A DNA stretch of 64,000 nucleotides from Cesiribacteraceae bacterium YIM B00369 (GTDB lineage Bacteria; Bacteroidota; Bacteroidia; Cytophagales; Cyclobacteriaceae), in the NCBI GenBank assembly GCA_017948555.1, contig JAFMYY010000010.1:62331-126330 (forward strand), in the 5' to 3' direction. Position 1 is the first letter of the stretch. The number at the start of each line of letters is the position of its first letter. Below the pieces are notes generated by a model. That model saw nothing but the letters and a program-made list of their open reading frames with translations. It made no database searches and was not told the origin of the DNA. Of this stretch, positions 42,272-50,008 are shown piece by piece. Made by a program: the position numbers and the translations under genes.

Positions 42272-42709
42272 ATGGGAAAACCTGATTATATCCTCTTAAT
42301 TGATGATGATGAAATGGCAAATTTTCTGAACCGGTCAATACTTGAGATGGCAAATGCAGCCGGAGAAATATTGGTTGTGGAAAACGCACGGGATGCATTT
42401 TCAATTATTGGAAAATTAGAGGAAAAGGTAAAGACAAAGGAAATCAGGCTTTGTATCCTGCTTGACCTGGATATGCCGGATTTTGATGGATACGAATTTT
42501 TAGAAGCATTAAAAGGTGAAAGGCGTAATTTAAAAGTTCAGGTTTATATTTTGAGTGTTTTATCGGAATCCAGAGAAAAAGAGAATTTTTCCCTTTATCC
42601 TGTAGAAAGATTTATAGGAAAACCTCTCAGGGAAAATGATGTTAAATTTATTCTTACTAACGATCAGCCTGTTTATTTTAACCGGGCCTGGGAAGCTCAT
42701 TTGCGTTGA
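42272..42709 (+). CDS. Single-domain response regulator (CheY/Rcp1-like)
   Basis: 145 residues with only a receiver domain. The acidic pocket DDDE (~residues 10-13), the phospho-acceptor Asp in LDLDMPDFDGYEF (~66), a Ser at the Thr/Ser position (ILSVLS) and the conserved Lys in IGKPL (~117) are present. It lacks an output domain, so it acts through a phosphotransfer partner or by protein binding. It is convergent with a histidine kinase gene 16 nt away; convergence argues against an operon but the proximity suggests a pair. Confidence 0.9.
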   Translation: MGKPDYILLIDDDEMANFLNRSILEMANAAGEILVVENARDAFSIIGKLEEKVKTKEIRLCILLDLDMPDFDGYEFLEALKGERRNLKVQVYILSVLSESREKENFSLYPVERFIGKPLRENDVKFILTNDQPVYFNRAWEAHLR

Positions 42710-42725
42710 ATTTAATAGCTGACTT

Positions 42726-43826
42726 TCATTCTTTTGGCAGCTCTATGTAGAAAGTGGTGCCTTCGTTTTCTGTACTGCTAAACCAGATTTTGCCGTTATG
42801 CCACTCCACAATGGTTTTAATGATGGACATCCCTAAACCTGTGGACGGCTCTCCCTTCAATCCTTTTCTCCTGGCTTTGGTAAATTTATCGAACAATTTA
42901 TCATGATATTTGGCAGGGATACCAATACCATTATCGGCTACTGTAAAAAAAACACTTTCCTGTTTATCTTTAACGCTTACAGAAATGGTGCCCCCGTCGC
43001 GGGTGAATTTAATAGAATTAGAAATTAAATTGTTAATGACCTGCATGAACTTATAATCATCCACTTTCAGAAATATTTCCTCGTCAGAGGCGGAAAAACT
43101 GAATTTCTTTCCGGTAAATTCTTCGGTGCTTTTATACTGGTCCATACTTTCCCAAAGCTTCTGAACAATATTAACCCTCTTCCTTACAGTTGAAGAATTG
43201 GCAGAAGCCAGAAATTCCTGCTGGACAAATTCCCGGATCATTTTAACGCTTCGTGTGCTGGTTTTGGAAACCATATCCACCATTTTTTCCAGTTCTGTGT
43301 TTTTATAAGTTTTAATTTCCTCAGCAATAAGAGAGGACATGCTTTCAATATTAGTAAGAGGTCCAGCAAGGTCATGTGAAAGAATTTCCAGGATAGAATT
43401 TTTCTTAGCTGCAAATTTTTCCAGTATAGCATAATTTTCCTTTGTTTTGGTTATGTCTTCTACTATACCTGTTACTGAATGCTGGTTTCCGGCCTCCTCT
43501 GTCTGTAAAAAAGCATTCAAACACAGCCACTTTATTTGTCCGCCATTCAGTTTTATCCGGAATTCTATATCATTTCTCTTTTCCCCTTTAAGCAGGCGCC
43601 TGAAGTTCGCAGCCATATAATCTTTATCTTCCGGATGGATGGTATCTAAAAGAGCAGCCGGATTAGATTTTGCACTGTTTACAGGAATGTTCCAGATTTG
43701 CTCAAAGGCAGCGTTCAGGTATAAGAACTCCTTAGATTCTGCATGATAAACAAAAAAGACATTCCTGGTCCCTTTTGAGAATTCCAGGAAATATTTTGAA
43801 ATGTCATTACTGCTCTTTTCTTCCAT
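42726..43826 (-). CDS. PAS-domain sensor histidine kinase
   Basis: 366 residues from ATG at 43826 (MEEKSSND); the longer frame from 43916 adds 30 residues overlapping an apparent promoter-like stretch. There is a PAS/PAC domain (~15-135, FYLNAAFEQIWNIP-like; 'ITGIVEDITKTKE'), then a HisKA H-box ILSHDLAGPLTNI with the phospho-His (~150), N-box NNLISNSIKFT (~260), G1 DNGIGIP and G2 GLGMSII with a final KIWFSS strand. No TM is present, so it is a cytoplasmic kinase. Likely partners include the adjacent receiver protein. Confidence 0.88.
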   Translation of the reverse strand: MEEKSSNDISKYFLEFSKGTRNVFFVYHAESKEFLYLNAAFEQIWNIPVNSAKSNPAALLDTIHPEDKDYMAANFRRLLKGEKRNDIEFRIKLNGGQIKWLCLNAFLQTEEAGNQHSVTGIVEDITKTKENYAILEKFAAKKNSILEILSHDLAGPLTNIESMSSLIAEEIKTYKNTELEKMVDMVSKTSTRSVKMIREFVQQEFLASANSSTVRKRVNIVQKLWESMDQYKSTEEFTGKKFSFSASDEEIFLKVDDYKFMQVINNLISNSIKFTRDGGTISVSVKDKQESVFFTVADNGIGIPAKYHDKLFDKFTKARRKGLKGEPSTGLGMSIIKTIVEWHNGKIWFSSTENEGTTFYIELPKE

Positions 43827-44025
43827 ATTTAGTTCATCTTCTTCCTGTTCTGTATACACAAACGTTCCAAAGAAGTAAAAGTTAAAAGTATCCGTTACCT
43901 GGGGGGAATTTGGCACATAGAATTTATCAAAATCCGTTCAGGCATGTAATGGTTAGGGATAAAAATTTAGGATTAAATGTTCAGGTATGTTTACTATGGA
44001 ATCTATTCAATGCCGGGAGGCGGGC

Positions 44026-44070
44026 AATAAAAAAGCGGACTTTTCACCCCTTTTAGTGAATAAGTCCGCT
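44026..44070 (-). terminator. Minus-strand intrinsic terminator
   Basis: Read on the minus strand, AGCGGACTT and AAGTCCGCT arms (44034-44070), with inner CAC/GTG, are followed by TTTTTTATT. It lies ~150 nt after the stop of the 44222-44992 lipoprotein gene. Confidence 0.8.
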
Positions 44071-44221
44071 GGAGTACCTGCTCAAGGACCCATATTGAAC
44101 TTTTGCATGGAGGACCTTGAAAAGATCATCAGTTTCTATGATGAGTATGAGTTCATCTTTATTTTATATTTTAAAAAAAAATGTTTGTATCCCTTATAGT
44201 TTGATGTGGCAGGTCGCTGTT

Positions 44222-44992
44222 TTAATCGTAGTTTTCTTTGTAAGGTGCAATGGCTGTAATCCAGCCTTTTATATTGGTGAAATCAACGGAAACTAATTCT
44301 TTAGTCTCTATATTGAATTGGTTTATATCGTTAAAGTCATCGATAACTACAAGATTTTCGCCGCGTATAGCAAAAGCGTATGTAGCAGTCTGATTAATGT
44401 TAAAATTTGAATGCTCTTGCTTATTAATTTTGTCTACTTCTGTGATATGGTCATATTCCCCATTAATAAGGTAAAACAACTTCTTACTATTTATTGCGAT
44501 ATCCTGAATTACATTGGAAGAAACTTGAAAACTATCAAGCTTTACTCCGTTATAAGTTATTTTGTATATTCCGGAGTAGGTAGAAAACCAAAGCTCGTTA
44601 TTTTTATCACATGCAATTCCTCCTGTCCTTATATTTTTTATTTCTGATCTTACAGAACCATCTTCAGGATTTAATTCTAATATGGATGAGTTGTTACCCA
44701 TTCCTCCTATCCATAATGATTTCCCATCATGATCCAGGGCATGAGGGGAGGTTATTTTAGCAGGGATGTTTAGAATATATTCAACAGTAGATTTTGTTTC
44801 ATTAAATAAATATATACCTGGTTTCCCTACATCATTGTTGTCCGGGCGAACAAGCAACCACCATTTAACATCTGATGTTTCTTGAGCAGGGGCATTGCAT
44901 TGTCCATCAATATTTCCATTATCGTCTTCGCAGGAAATTATGAGAGCCGAAAACAAAATAAGGAAGAGGTTTTTAATACAAAAAGTTTTCAT
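44222..44992 (-). CDS. Lipoprotein with beta-propeller-like repeats
   Basis: 256 residues. Signal peptide with lipobox LIISC (Cys ~21) then acidic EDDNGN, the surface-export type. The mature part shows repeated beta segments of the kind found in NHL/YncE-like propellers (SLWIGGMGNNSSILELNP, ELWFSTYSGIYKIT, ENLVVIDDFNDINQFN as strands). The coding sequence is more A+T-rich than its neighbours and full of Asn/Ile/Lys codons, which may indicate a different origin. Ligand unknown. Confidence 0.7.
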   Translation of the reverse strand: MKTFCIKNLFLILFSALIISCEDDNGNIDGQCNAPAQETSDVKWWLLVRPDNNDVGKPGIYLFNETKSTVEYILNIPAKITSPHALDHDGKSLWIGGMGNNSSILELNPEDGSVRSEIKNIRTGGIACDKNNELWFSTYSGIYKITYNGVKLDSFQVSSNVIQDIAINSKKLFYLINGEYDHITEVDKINKQEHSNFNINQTATYAFAIRGENLVVIDDFNDINQFNIETKELVSVDFTNIKGWITAIAPYKENYD

Positions 44993-45204
44993 GATTTAAG
45001 ATTTAAAAGGTTTGAAACTTTCTGAATTAACTCAAAGGATATGCCGTAAATTGATACGTAATGTTATTATTATATTATTAAGCTTTGTAATAATTAGCAA
45101 TTGATTAACTTAGGTGTGGGACGAATTGGGTGGGAAGATTTCAAAATCTCTTTTACAGAATTCTTCTATAGAAGAGAATAAAAAAATTGCCTGCAAACTT
45201 GGGC

Positions 45205-45245
45205 TAAAAAGAAAAACCCTGATAATTAATGAAATTATCAGGGTT
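45205..45245 (-). terminator. Terminator of the tRNA-Leu gene
   Basis: On the minus strand, AACCCTGATAATT and AATTATCAGGGTT (45215-45245) form a 13-bp stem followed by TTTCTTTTT. It begins 6 nt after the tRNA 3' end. Confidence 0.85.
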
Positions 45246-45250
45246 ATCTG

Positions 45251-45334
45251 TACCTTGGGCCGGAGTCGAACCGGCACGGGCTTGCGCCCATTGGTGTTTG
45301 AGACCAACGCGTCTACCAATTCCGCCACCAAGGC
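45251..45334 (-). tRNA. tRNA-Leu(CAA)
   Basis: 84 nt on the minus strand, folding as a class II tRNA. The acceptor arms are GCCTTGG and CCAAGGT with a G1-U72 wobble and discriminator A. The D arm is GGCGGAATTGGTAGACGC, the anticodon stem TTGGT/ACCAA holds loop CTCAAAC with anticodon CAA, the long variable arm contains GGGC...GCCC, and the T arm has GGTTCGACTCC. The 3' CCA is not encoded. Confidence 0.95.
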
Positions 45335-45428
45335 ATTTGTTTAACTTTCTGAATTAAATCGGAAAGCTTTGGTAGGAACAGGCTTGCAAACCTATTAAAA
45401 TATTTGCTCTTTGCAAACTTTGTAGTGC

Positions 45429-45773
45429 TTATTTTTCCTCGGGTGCAGGGCTTTTTATCCCTTTTTCAACCTCTTTTCCCTCTACCTCATCAAGCTTAAT
45501 ACAGGAAAAAGCCATTGGTTTGGCTGAAAAAAGCTTTTTAGTCCGGGCCCAGTTTTCCATAAAAAAGCCTGATGATTTATAATTGTCCAATGCTTTTTTA
45601 TCGCGCCAGTAGCTGTAGGTGGTAAGAATGTGCTCCTGGTTATGGTCTTGTAAAAGTTCTAATCTCAGGCATCCGTCAAAGTTCCGGATTCCTTCTTTTG
45701 TATCTTCAAATATCTGCAGATAATCTTTGGTATGCTCTTCTTTGAAATACATTCTAACTATCCGTATCAGCAT
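45429..45773 (-). CDS. Antibiotic biosynthesis monooxygenase (ABM) domain protein
   Basis: 114 residues, ferredoxin-like ABM fold: an initial beta strand MLIRIVRMYF, the helix with EDTKEGIRNFDGCLRLELLQD, and TYSYWRDKKALDNYKSSGFF, followed by a short charged tail. Such small dimeric proteins oxidise quinone-like or haem-like substrates, or have unknown roles. It is transcribed in the direction of the tRNA and stands alone. Confidence 0.8.
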   Translation of the reverse strand: MLIRIVRMYFKEEHTKDYLQIFEDTKEGIRNFDGCLRLELLQDHNQEHILTTYSYWRDKKALDNYKSSGFFMENWARTKKLFSAKPMAFSCIKLDEVEGKEVEKGIKSPAPEEK

Positions 45774-45898
45774 AATATTTTGATGTTTCGCCTTTATGTG
45801 AACCGCTGCAAAATTATAACCTTTCTTCGGTTTTGCAAAGATAGGGCTAAATCTTAATTGAATTAATTAAAATTTTTGCTCCTGAAGAAATTTGTGCC

Positions 45899-46732
45899 TT
45901 ATTTCAGAAGGGGAGTTCCCTTTTCGACAGGATTATTTTCTTTTTCCACAGTTACAAAGTGAACAGTAACAGGAGTATCAAAGCTCATGCCGAGTAATTC
46001 AGCGGCATTTCCGCTGTGAATCCCGATTTCCAGCAAACCCTGGGCGTTGAACAGGGCGAAAATATCCCCCGGATCCACCATAGGATATGATTTGTGGATT
46101 TTAAATAACGTTTCTCTCCCTAACTGAATCCTGAATGAATCCTGCAGTAAAAATTCAAACTCGGTTCGCTGAATGTTTGTTATCAGATTCCCGTAATGAT
46201 CCACATGAATAACATGCCCGGCAATAAGCTTACGGGTAGCACGTGGTTTGCGTGAAATCATCCGGTTAAAGGAGGTGGTGGGTTCACCTAATTCCAGTAT
46301 ATCGGCACCTGATGCCAGCTTTAATGCAGCAGGGGCAAGAATGTCGCGGGTAGGGAAGGTGGAACTGCGGATAAGCTTCAGGTCTTCCGGAGAGGAACCA
46401 ATCATTACAATGGTTTCAGGCATTTGTTCGCTGAGCAGGCTTATAAAGCCGTTGTCGGTACCAATAAAGTAGTGGCCTTCCAGTTTTACGGCAATGTAAG
46501 CTTCTCCCAGGTTACCGGTTGAATTTACTCCGATAAGATGAATACTTCCTTCGGGGAAATCGCGGAAAACACTGTTGAGCACAAAGGAACCATGTGCAAT
46601 ATTATAGTGTTCAATATGGTGGCTGATATCTACAATTACCTGCGATGGGTTGCCTGACAAAATACGGGCTTTTACAGCGGCCGTATAATGGTCCTGCTCA
46701 CCAAAATCGGAGATAAAAGTAATTATGGCCAT
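45899..46732 (-). CDS. SAM hydroxide adenosyltransferase (DUF62 family)
   Basis: 277 residues, full length for the family. N-terminal ITFISDFGEQDHYTA holds the first SAM-binding Asp. IDISHHIEHYNI, FIGTDNGFISLL and the C-terminal beta barrel with DHYGNLITNI match the duf62/FlA-related fold. The enzymes hydrolyse S-adenosylmethionine to adenosine and methionine using hydroxide. It is divergent from phoH. Confidence 0.9.
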   Translation of the reverse strand: MAIITFISDFGEQDHYTAAVKARILSGNPSQVIVDISHHIEHYNIAHGSFVLNSVFRDFPEGSIHLIGVNSTGNLGEAYIAVKLEGHYFIGTDNGFISLLSEQMPETIVMIGSSPEDLKLIRSSTFPTRDILAPAALKLASGADILELGEPTTSFNRMISRKPRATRKLIAGHVIHVDHYGNLITNIQRTEFEFLLQDSFRIQLGRETLFKIHKSYPMVDPGDIFALFNAQGLLEIGIHSGNAAELLGMSFDTPVTVHFVTVEKENNPVEKGTPLLK

Positions 46733-46826
46733 AGATACAGTTGGAATTAATTTGTAGATTTGTTAGTAACAAATTTACGGATTTTTTAAAAAGCTTTAGA
46801 ACTTAAACGCATAAAATTTCAAGCCT

Positions 46827-47783
46827 TTGGTTGAAAAAATAATAACGTTAGAAAACATTTCTTTACCTGAATTTTTAGGTGTTGAAAATCGCAACATACA
46901 GGAAGTTGCTGCTGCTTTTCCAAAAAGTAAAATCATATCCCGTGGAAATGAGATCCGCATAAAAGGGTCCGCTCCTGAAATTCTCAAGATAAATGATATT
47001 CTTAATTCCCTGGTGCAGCATTACCATAAGTATGGTAAAATAACGGAGGAAAATGTGCAGACTTACCTTCAGCAGGAAAAACAGGCTGTACTGGAGCATT
47101 CCACAGATGAAACACTTATTTATGGTACCCGTGGTTTTAGCATTAAGCCTAAAACACCTAACCAGCAAAAGCTGGTTGATGCGGTATTTGATAATGACCT
47201 TGTTTTTGCGGTTGGTCCTGCCGGTACAGGTAAAACCTATATATCGGTGGCATTGGCGGTACGGGCTCTCAAAAATAAGTATGTAAAAAAAATAATTATT
47301 ACCAGACCGGCGGTGGAAGCGGGCGAAAATCTTGGCTTTCTTCCGGGCGACCTGAAGGAGAAAATTGATCCTTACCTGCGGCCCATTTACGATGCGCTGC
47401 AGGATATGATTCCTGCTGAAAAGCTTAAGTTTTATCAGGAAAATGGTATTATAGAAATTGCACCTCTGGCTTATATGCGGGGGCGTACTTTGCAAAATGC
47501 TTATATCCTGCTCGATGAGGCGCAAAACACCACGCCTATGCAGCTTAAGATGTTCCTTACCCGTATGGGGCCTAATTCCAAAGTTATTATTACCGGTGAT
47601 ATTTCGCAGATCGACCTTCCGAGAAGACAAAAATCCGGACTTATTGAGTCGGTAAGGATTTTGAACGGAATTGAAGGTATTGGTTTTGTGGAACTGGATG
47701 GCAGCGATGTGGTCCGCCATAAACTGGTGCGTAAAATTATAGAGGCTTACGATAAAGCCGAAGCAGAAGAGCCACCACGATGA
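46827..47783 (+). CDS. PhoH-family ATPase
   Basis: 318 residues from TTG at 46827; an in-frame stop lies just upstream (~46812), and no ATG precedes the conserved N-terminal KH-like part. Walker A is GPAGTGKT (~residue 134) and Walker B is ILLDEAQN (~230), with GDISQIDLPRR and the end HKLVRKIIEAY typical of PhoH. It is a cytoplasmic ATPase linked to RNA metabolism. Its last 4 nt overlap the start of a GNAT gene. Confidence 0.92.
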   Translation: MVEKIITLENISLPEFLGVENRNIQEVAAAFPKSKIISRGNEIRIKGSAPEILKINDILNSLVQHYHKYGKITEENVQTYLQQEKQAVLEHSTDETLIYGTRGFSIKPKTPNQQKLVDAVFDNDLVFAVGPAGTGKTYISVALAVRALKNKYVKKIIITRPAVEAGENLGFLPGDLKEKIDPYLRPIYDALQDMIPAEKLKFYQENGIIEIAPLAYMRGRTLQNAYILLDEAQNTTPMQLKMFLTRMGPNSKVIITGDISQIDLPRRQKSGLIESVRILNGIEGIGFVELDGSDVVRHKLVRKIIEAYDKAEAEEPPR

Positions 47784-48211
47784 AGGTAATTAAAATTTCC
47801 GGGCAGGCTGAGCTTGACCAGGCATTCGCAATAAGAAGAAAAGTATTTGTGGAAGAACAGCAGGTAAGTGCTGAAGATGAGTATGATGAATTTGAAGATT
47901 CAGCTGTTCATTTTCTAGTACTTAACAGCGGTGGGAAAGCCTGTGGTACCGCCCGCTGGCGGTTTACCGGTAAAGGAATTAAGCTGGAACGCTTTGCTGT
48001 TTTGGCAGAGTGTAGGGGAAGTGGGGCCGGAAGTGCCCTTGTTCAGGCGGTTCTTGATGATATTGAAAAGGCTGGTAATCGTGCAGGTAAGGTTTTATAC
48101 CTGCACGCACAACTTCCTGCGGTTCCGCTGTATTCCAGATTTGGTTTCAGGCCGGAAGGTGAGCAGTTTGAGGAATGTGGAATCATGCATTATAAGATGA
48201 TAAAAAAATAA
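47780..48211 (+). CDS. GNAT-family N-acetyltransferase
   Basis: 143 residues, ElaA/YitI-type GNAT. N-terminal IRRKVFVEEQQV, a central ...GTARWRF strand, LERFAVLAECRGSGAGSALVQ (the acetyl-CoA-binding motif A, split here), and the C-terminal LYSRFGFRPEGEQFEE...HYKM. It is translationally coupled to phoH by an ATGA overlap. Substrate unknown. Confidence 0.9.
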   Translation: MKVIKISGQAELDQAFAIRRKVFVEEQQVSAEDEYDEFEDSAVHFLVLNSGGKACGTARWRFTGKGIKLERFAVLAECRGSGAGSALVQAVLDDIEKAGNRAGKVLYLHAQLPAVPLYSRFGFRPEGEQFEECGIMHYKMIKK

Positions 48212-48243
48212 GCGTTGCTGTAAAAGCAACGCTTATTTTTTAT
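48206..48243 (+). terminator. Intrinsic terminator of the phoH-GNAT operon
   Basis: AAATAAGCGTTGCT pairs with AGCAACGCTTATTT around a short loop and is followed by TTTT. It overlaps the last codons of the GNAT gene. Confidence 0.9.
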
Positions 48244-48271
48244 GTTTATGTTTTGATTAAATTGTAGTCAA

Positions 48272-48901
48272 TTAAAATCCATCACCATCTCTGGTACCTG
48301 TTCCCGGAGCAACTCCTCTCACATCTTCTGAGCTCTCCATGTTATTTTCAGTTTCAGGACTCACCTCATTGTTGATACCCCTGTTTCTCAGTTCATCCCA
48401 GTCGCGTTCAAAACCACGGAGAGATTCATTGGTTTCATTGCGTACATTTTCCCAGTTATCCTGAGTAGATGTTTCAAGCTCTTCCAGTTTGTTGCTCAGC
48501 TCTTCACGGTTCTTCTGAATATCTTCACGAATATCGGCTAAATCGCCTTTTATGTCTCCATTTTCATCAGAAGCCCTTTGTTCTAACTGCTTAAGGCTCT
48601 GTTCAGCACGCTCAAGGTCGTTTTTAACCCTCTCCACTACAACATCGCGCTCTTCATAAGAATACTCGCGGTTATAGTCGTAATTATCAGCTTCGGTGGT
48701 TTGGTACTCACCTTCCTGATAAGTTACGCTCGGGTCGTTTATATTAGCACCCTCATTAGTTTCAGTTTCATACATATTCTCAGCTTCTCTCTGAGTTGAC
48801 TGATTACTTCTTGTATCTGTATCGCAGCTGGCAAAGGTAAAGGCCAGTGCCCCGGCTATAAGTAATGAACCGTTTTTGCCAAAAATGTTTGTCATTTTCA
48901 T
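48272..48901 (-). CDS. Coiled-coil lipoprotein
   Basis: 209 residues. Signal peptide with lipobox FASC (Cys ~26), followed by DTDTRSN. An acidic, Tyr/Glu-rich linker (~40-85) leads to a heptad-rich coiled coil (~85-175; DLERAEQSLKQLEQRA, IREDIQKNREELSNKLEELE). The tail is Gly/Asn rich. It may act as an envelope spacer or stress protein. It precedes the MscS gene on the same strand by 47 nt in the 3' direction. Confidence 0.75.
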   Translation of the reverse strand: MKMTNIFGKNGSLLIAGALAFTFASCDTDTRSNQSTQREAENMYETETNEGANINDPSVTYQEGEYQTTEADNYDYNREYSYEERDVVVERVKNDLERAEQSLKQLEQRASDENGDIKGDLADIREDIQKNREELSNKLEELETSTQDNWENVRNETNESLRGFERDWDELRNRGINNEVSPETENNMESSEDVRGVAPGTGTRDGDGF

Positions 48902-48947
48902 AATTAAAAAATTTTGGTTTCACTACCTGGTTATACGAACTCAGAAA

Positions 48948-49838
48948 CTAAAGGTTATCTTTGGGCCAGACCTCGTTTAATTTTTCGCCGCCTTTAATGC
49001 CAAAGTCCAGTGTCCTGATCGGGAATGGAATCATAATATCATTCTCATCATAGGTTTTCTTAATGGCCATTATTGCCTCGCTTTTCGCTTTAAGGTATTG
49101 CGGCTGTTTGGAAAAATCAATCCAGAACCTGACCTTGAAGTTGATGGAGCTGTCTCCAAACTCATTGTAATACAGGGAAATGTCATCGTCCGGAAGTACA
49201 TAGTCCAGGCTTTTAACCGCCTCAAGGGTAAGGTTCTTTACCTTTTCAAGATCATCGCCATAAGAAACACCTACTTCCAGGTCTACCCTTCTTTTTCCCA
49301 GTCTGCTGTAGTTGGTAATCGTGTTCTGGAAAACCTCTTTATTTGGAATAATCTGGTATTGTCCCTCAAAGGAGCGAATTACAGTAGCCCTGAGATTCAT
49401 TTCATGAACAATGCCCATTTTGTCCTGCGATTCAATAATATCGCCCTCCCGGAAGGGAACGCGGATGGCCATGATAATGCCCGCCATAAAGTTTGCTGCA
49501 ATATCCTGGAATGCAAAACCCAGAGCCAGACCAATAATACCGGCACCGGCAAGGAGGGAGGTAACGGCAGTGTCCAGCTTTAAAATTCCCAGGGCAATAA
49601 AAGTGGCAACCAGTATAATAATGATATAAACCGTGTTCACCACCAGGTTAAGCAAAGTAGCATGGCCCGTTACCTTGCGCATTAACTTATTAATAAGGTT
49701 GCGTACCATTTTAGCAACGAAATACCCTATTAATATTATTAAAATAGCCAGCCCCAGGTTAGGCAGCATTATAATTAAATTTCTTATCCAGGTTTCGAGC
49801 TTCTCAATAACTAGCTCAAGAGCATTACTAATGTCCAT
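48948..49838 (-). CDS. MscS-family mechanosensitive ion channel
   Basis: 296 residues. N-terminal TM helices (~18-40, 60-82, 88-110) end in the pore helix GLALGFAFQDIAANFMAGIIM. The beta domain (FREGDIIESQDKMGIVHEMNLRATVIRS) and the mixed C-terminal domain with SINFKVRFWIDFSKQ follow. The length matches small-conductance channels. It relieves hypo-osmotic stress in the inner membrane. Confidence 0.92.
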   Translation of the reverse strand: MDISNALELVIEKLETWIRNLIIMLPNLGLAILIILIGYFVAKMVRNLINKLMRKVTGHATLLNLVVNTVYIIIILVATFIALGILKLDTAVTSLLAGAGIIGLALGFAFQDIAANFMAGIIMAIRVPFREGDIIESQDKMGIVHEMNLRATVIRSFEGQYQIIPNKEVFQNTITNYSRLGKRRVDLEVGVSYGDDLEKVKNLTLEAVKSLDYVLPDDDISLYYNEFGDSSINFKVRFWIDFSKQPQYLKAKSEAIMAIKKTYDENDIMIPFPIRTLDFGIKGGEKLNEVWPKDNL

Positions 49839-50008
49839 GTAGCAGCTTTAAAGTTTTAATATTCCATTAACAGATTGTTTCCTGAAATGTTGGCCGGAAT
49901 TTAATATGGACTGTTTACCGCTGTGCTCCTTTAACAGAAACCGGATTAACAGGTTAAGAAAGAAGAGAAGGTAGTCGCCTGGCAGCCTTCCCTGTTATAA
50001 TTCTTTTG

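Noticed and set aside
43987-44199. 70-codon plus-strand frame near the histidine kinase
   Set aside because: It runs across a strong minus-strand terminator hairpin, which explains the sequence better.
45114-45344. Protein frames across the tRNA-Leu gene on both strands
   Set aside because: The region is fully explained by the tRNA and its terminator.
46875-47720. 281-codon open frame on the minus strand inside phoH
   Set aside because: It is antisense to a well-supported PhoH gene, has no recognisable domain, and its composition is that of an antisense shadow.
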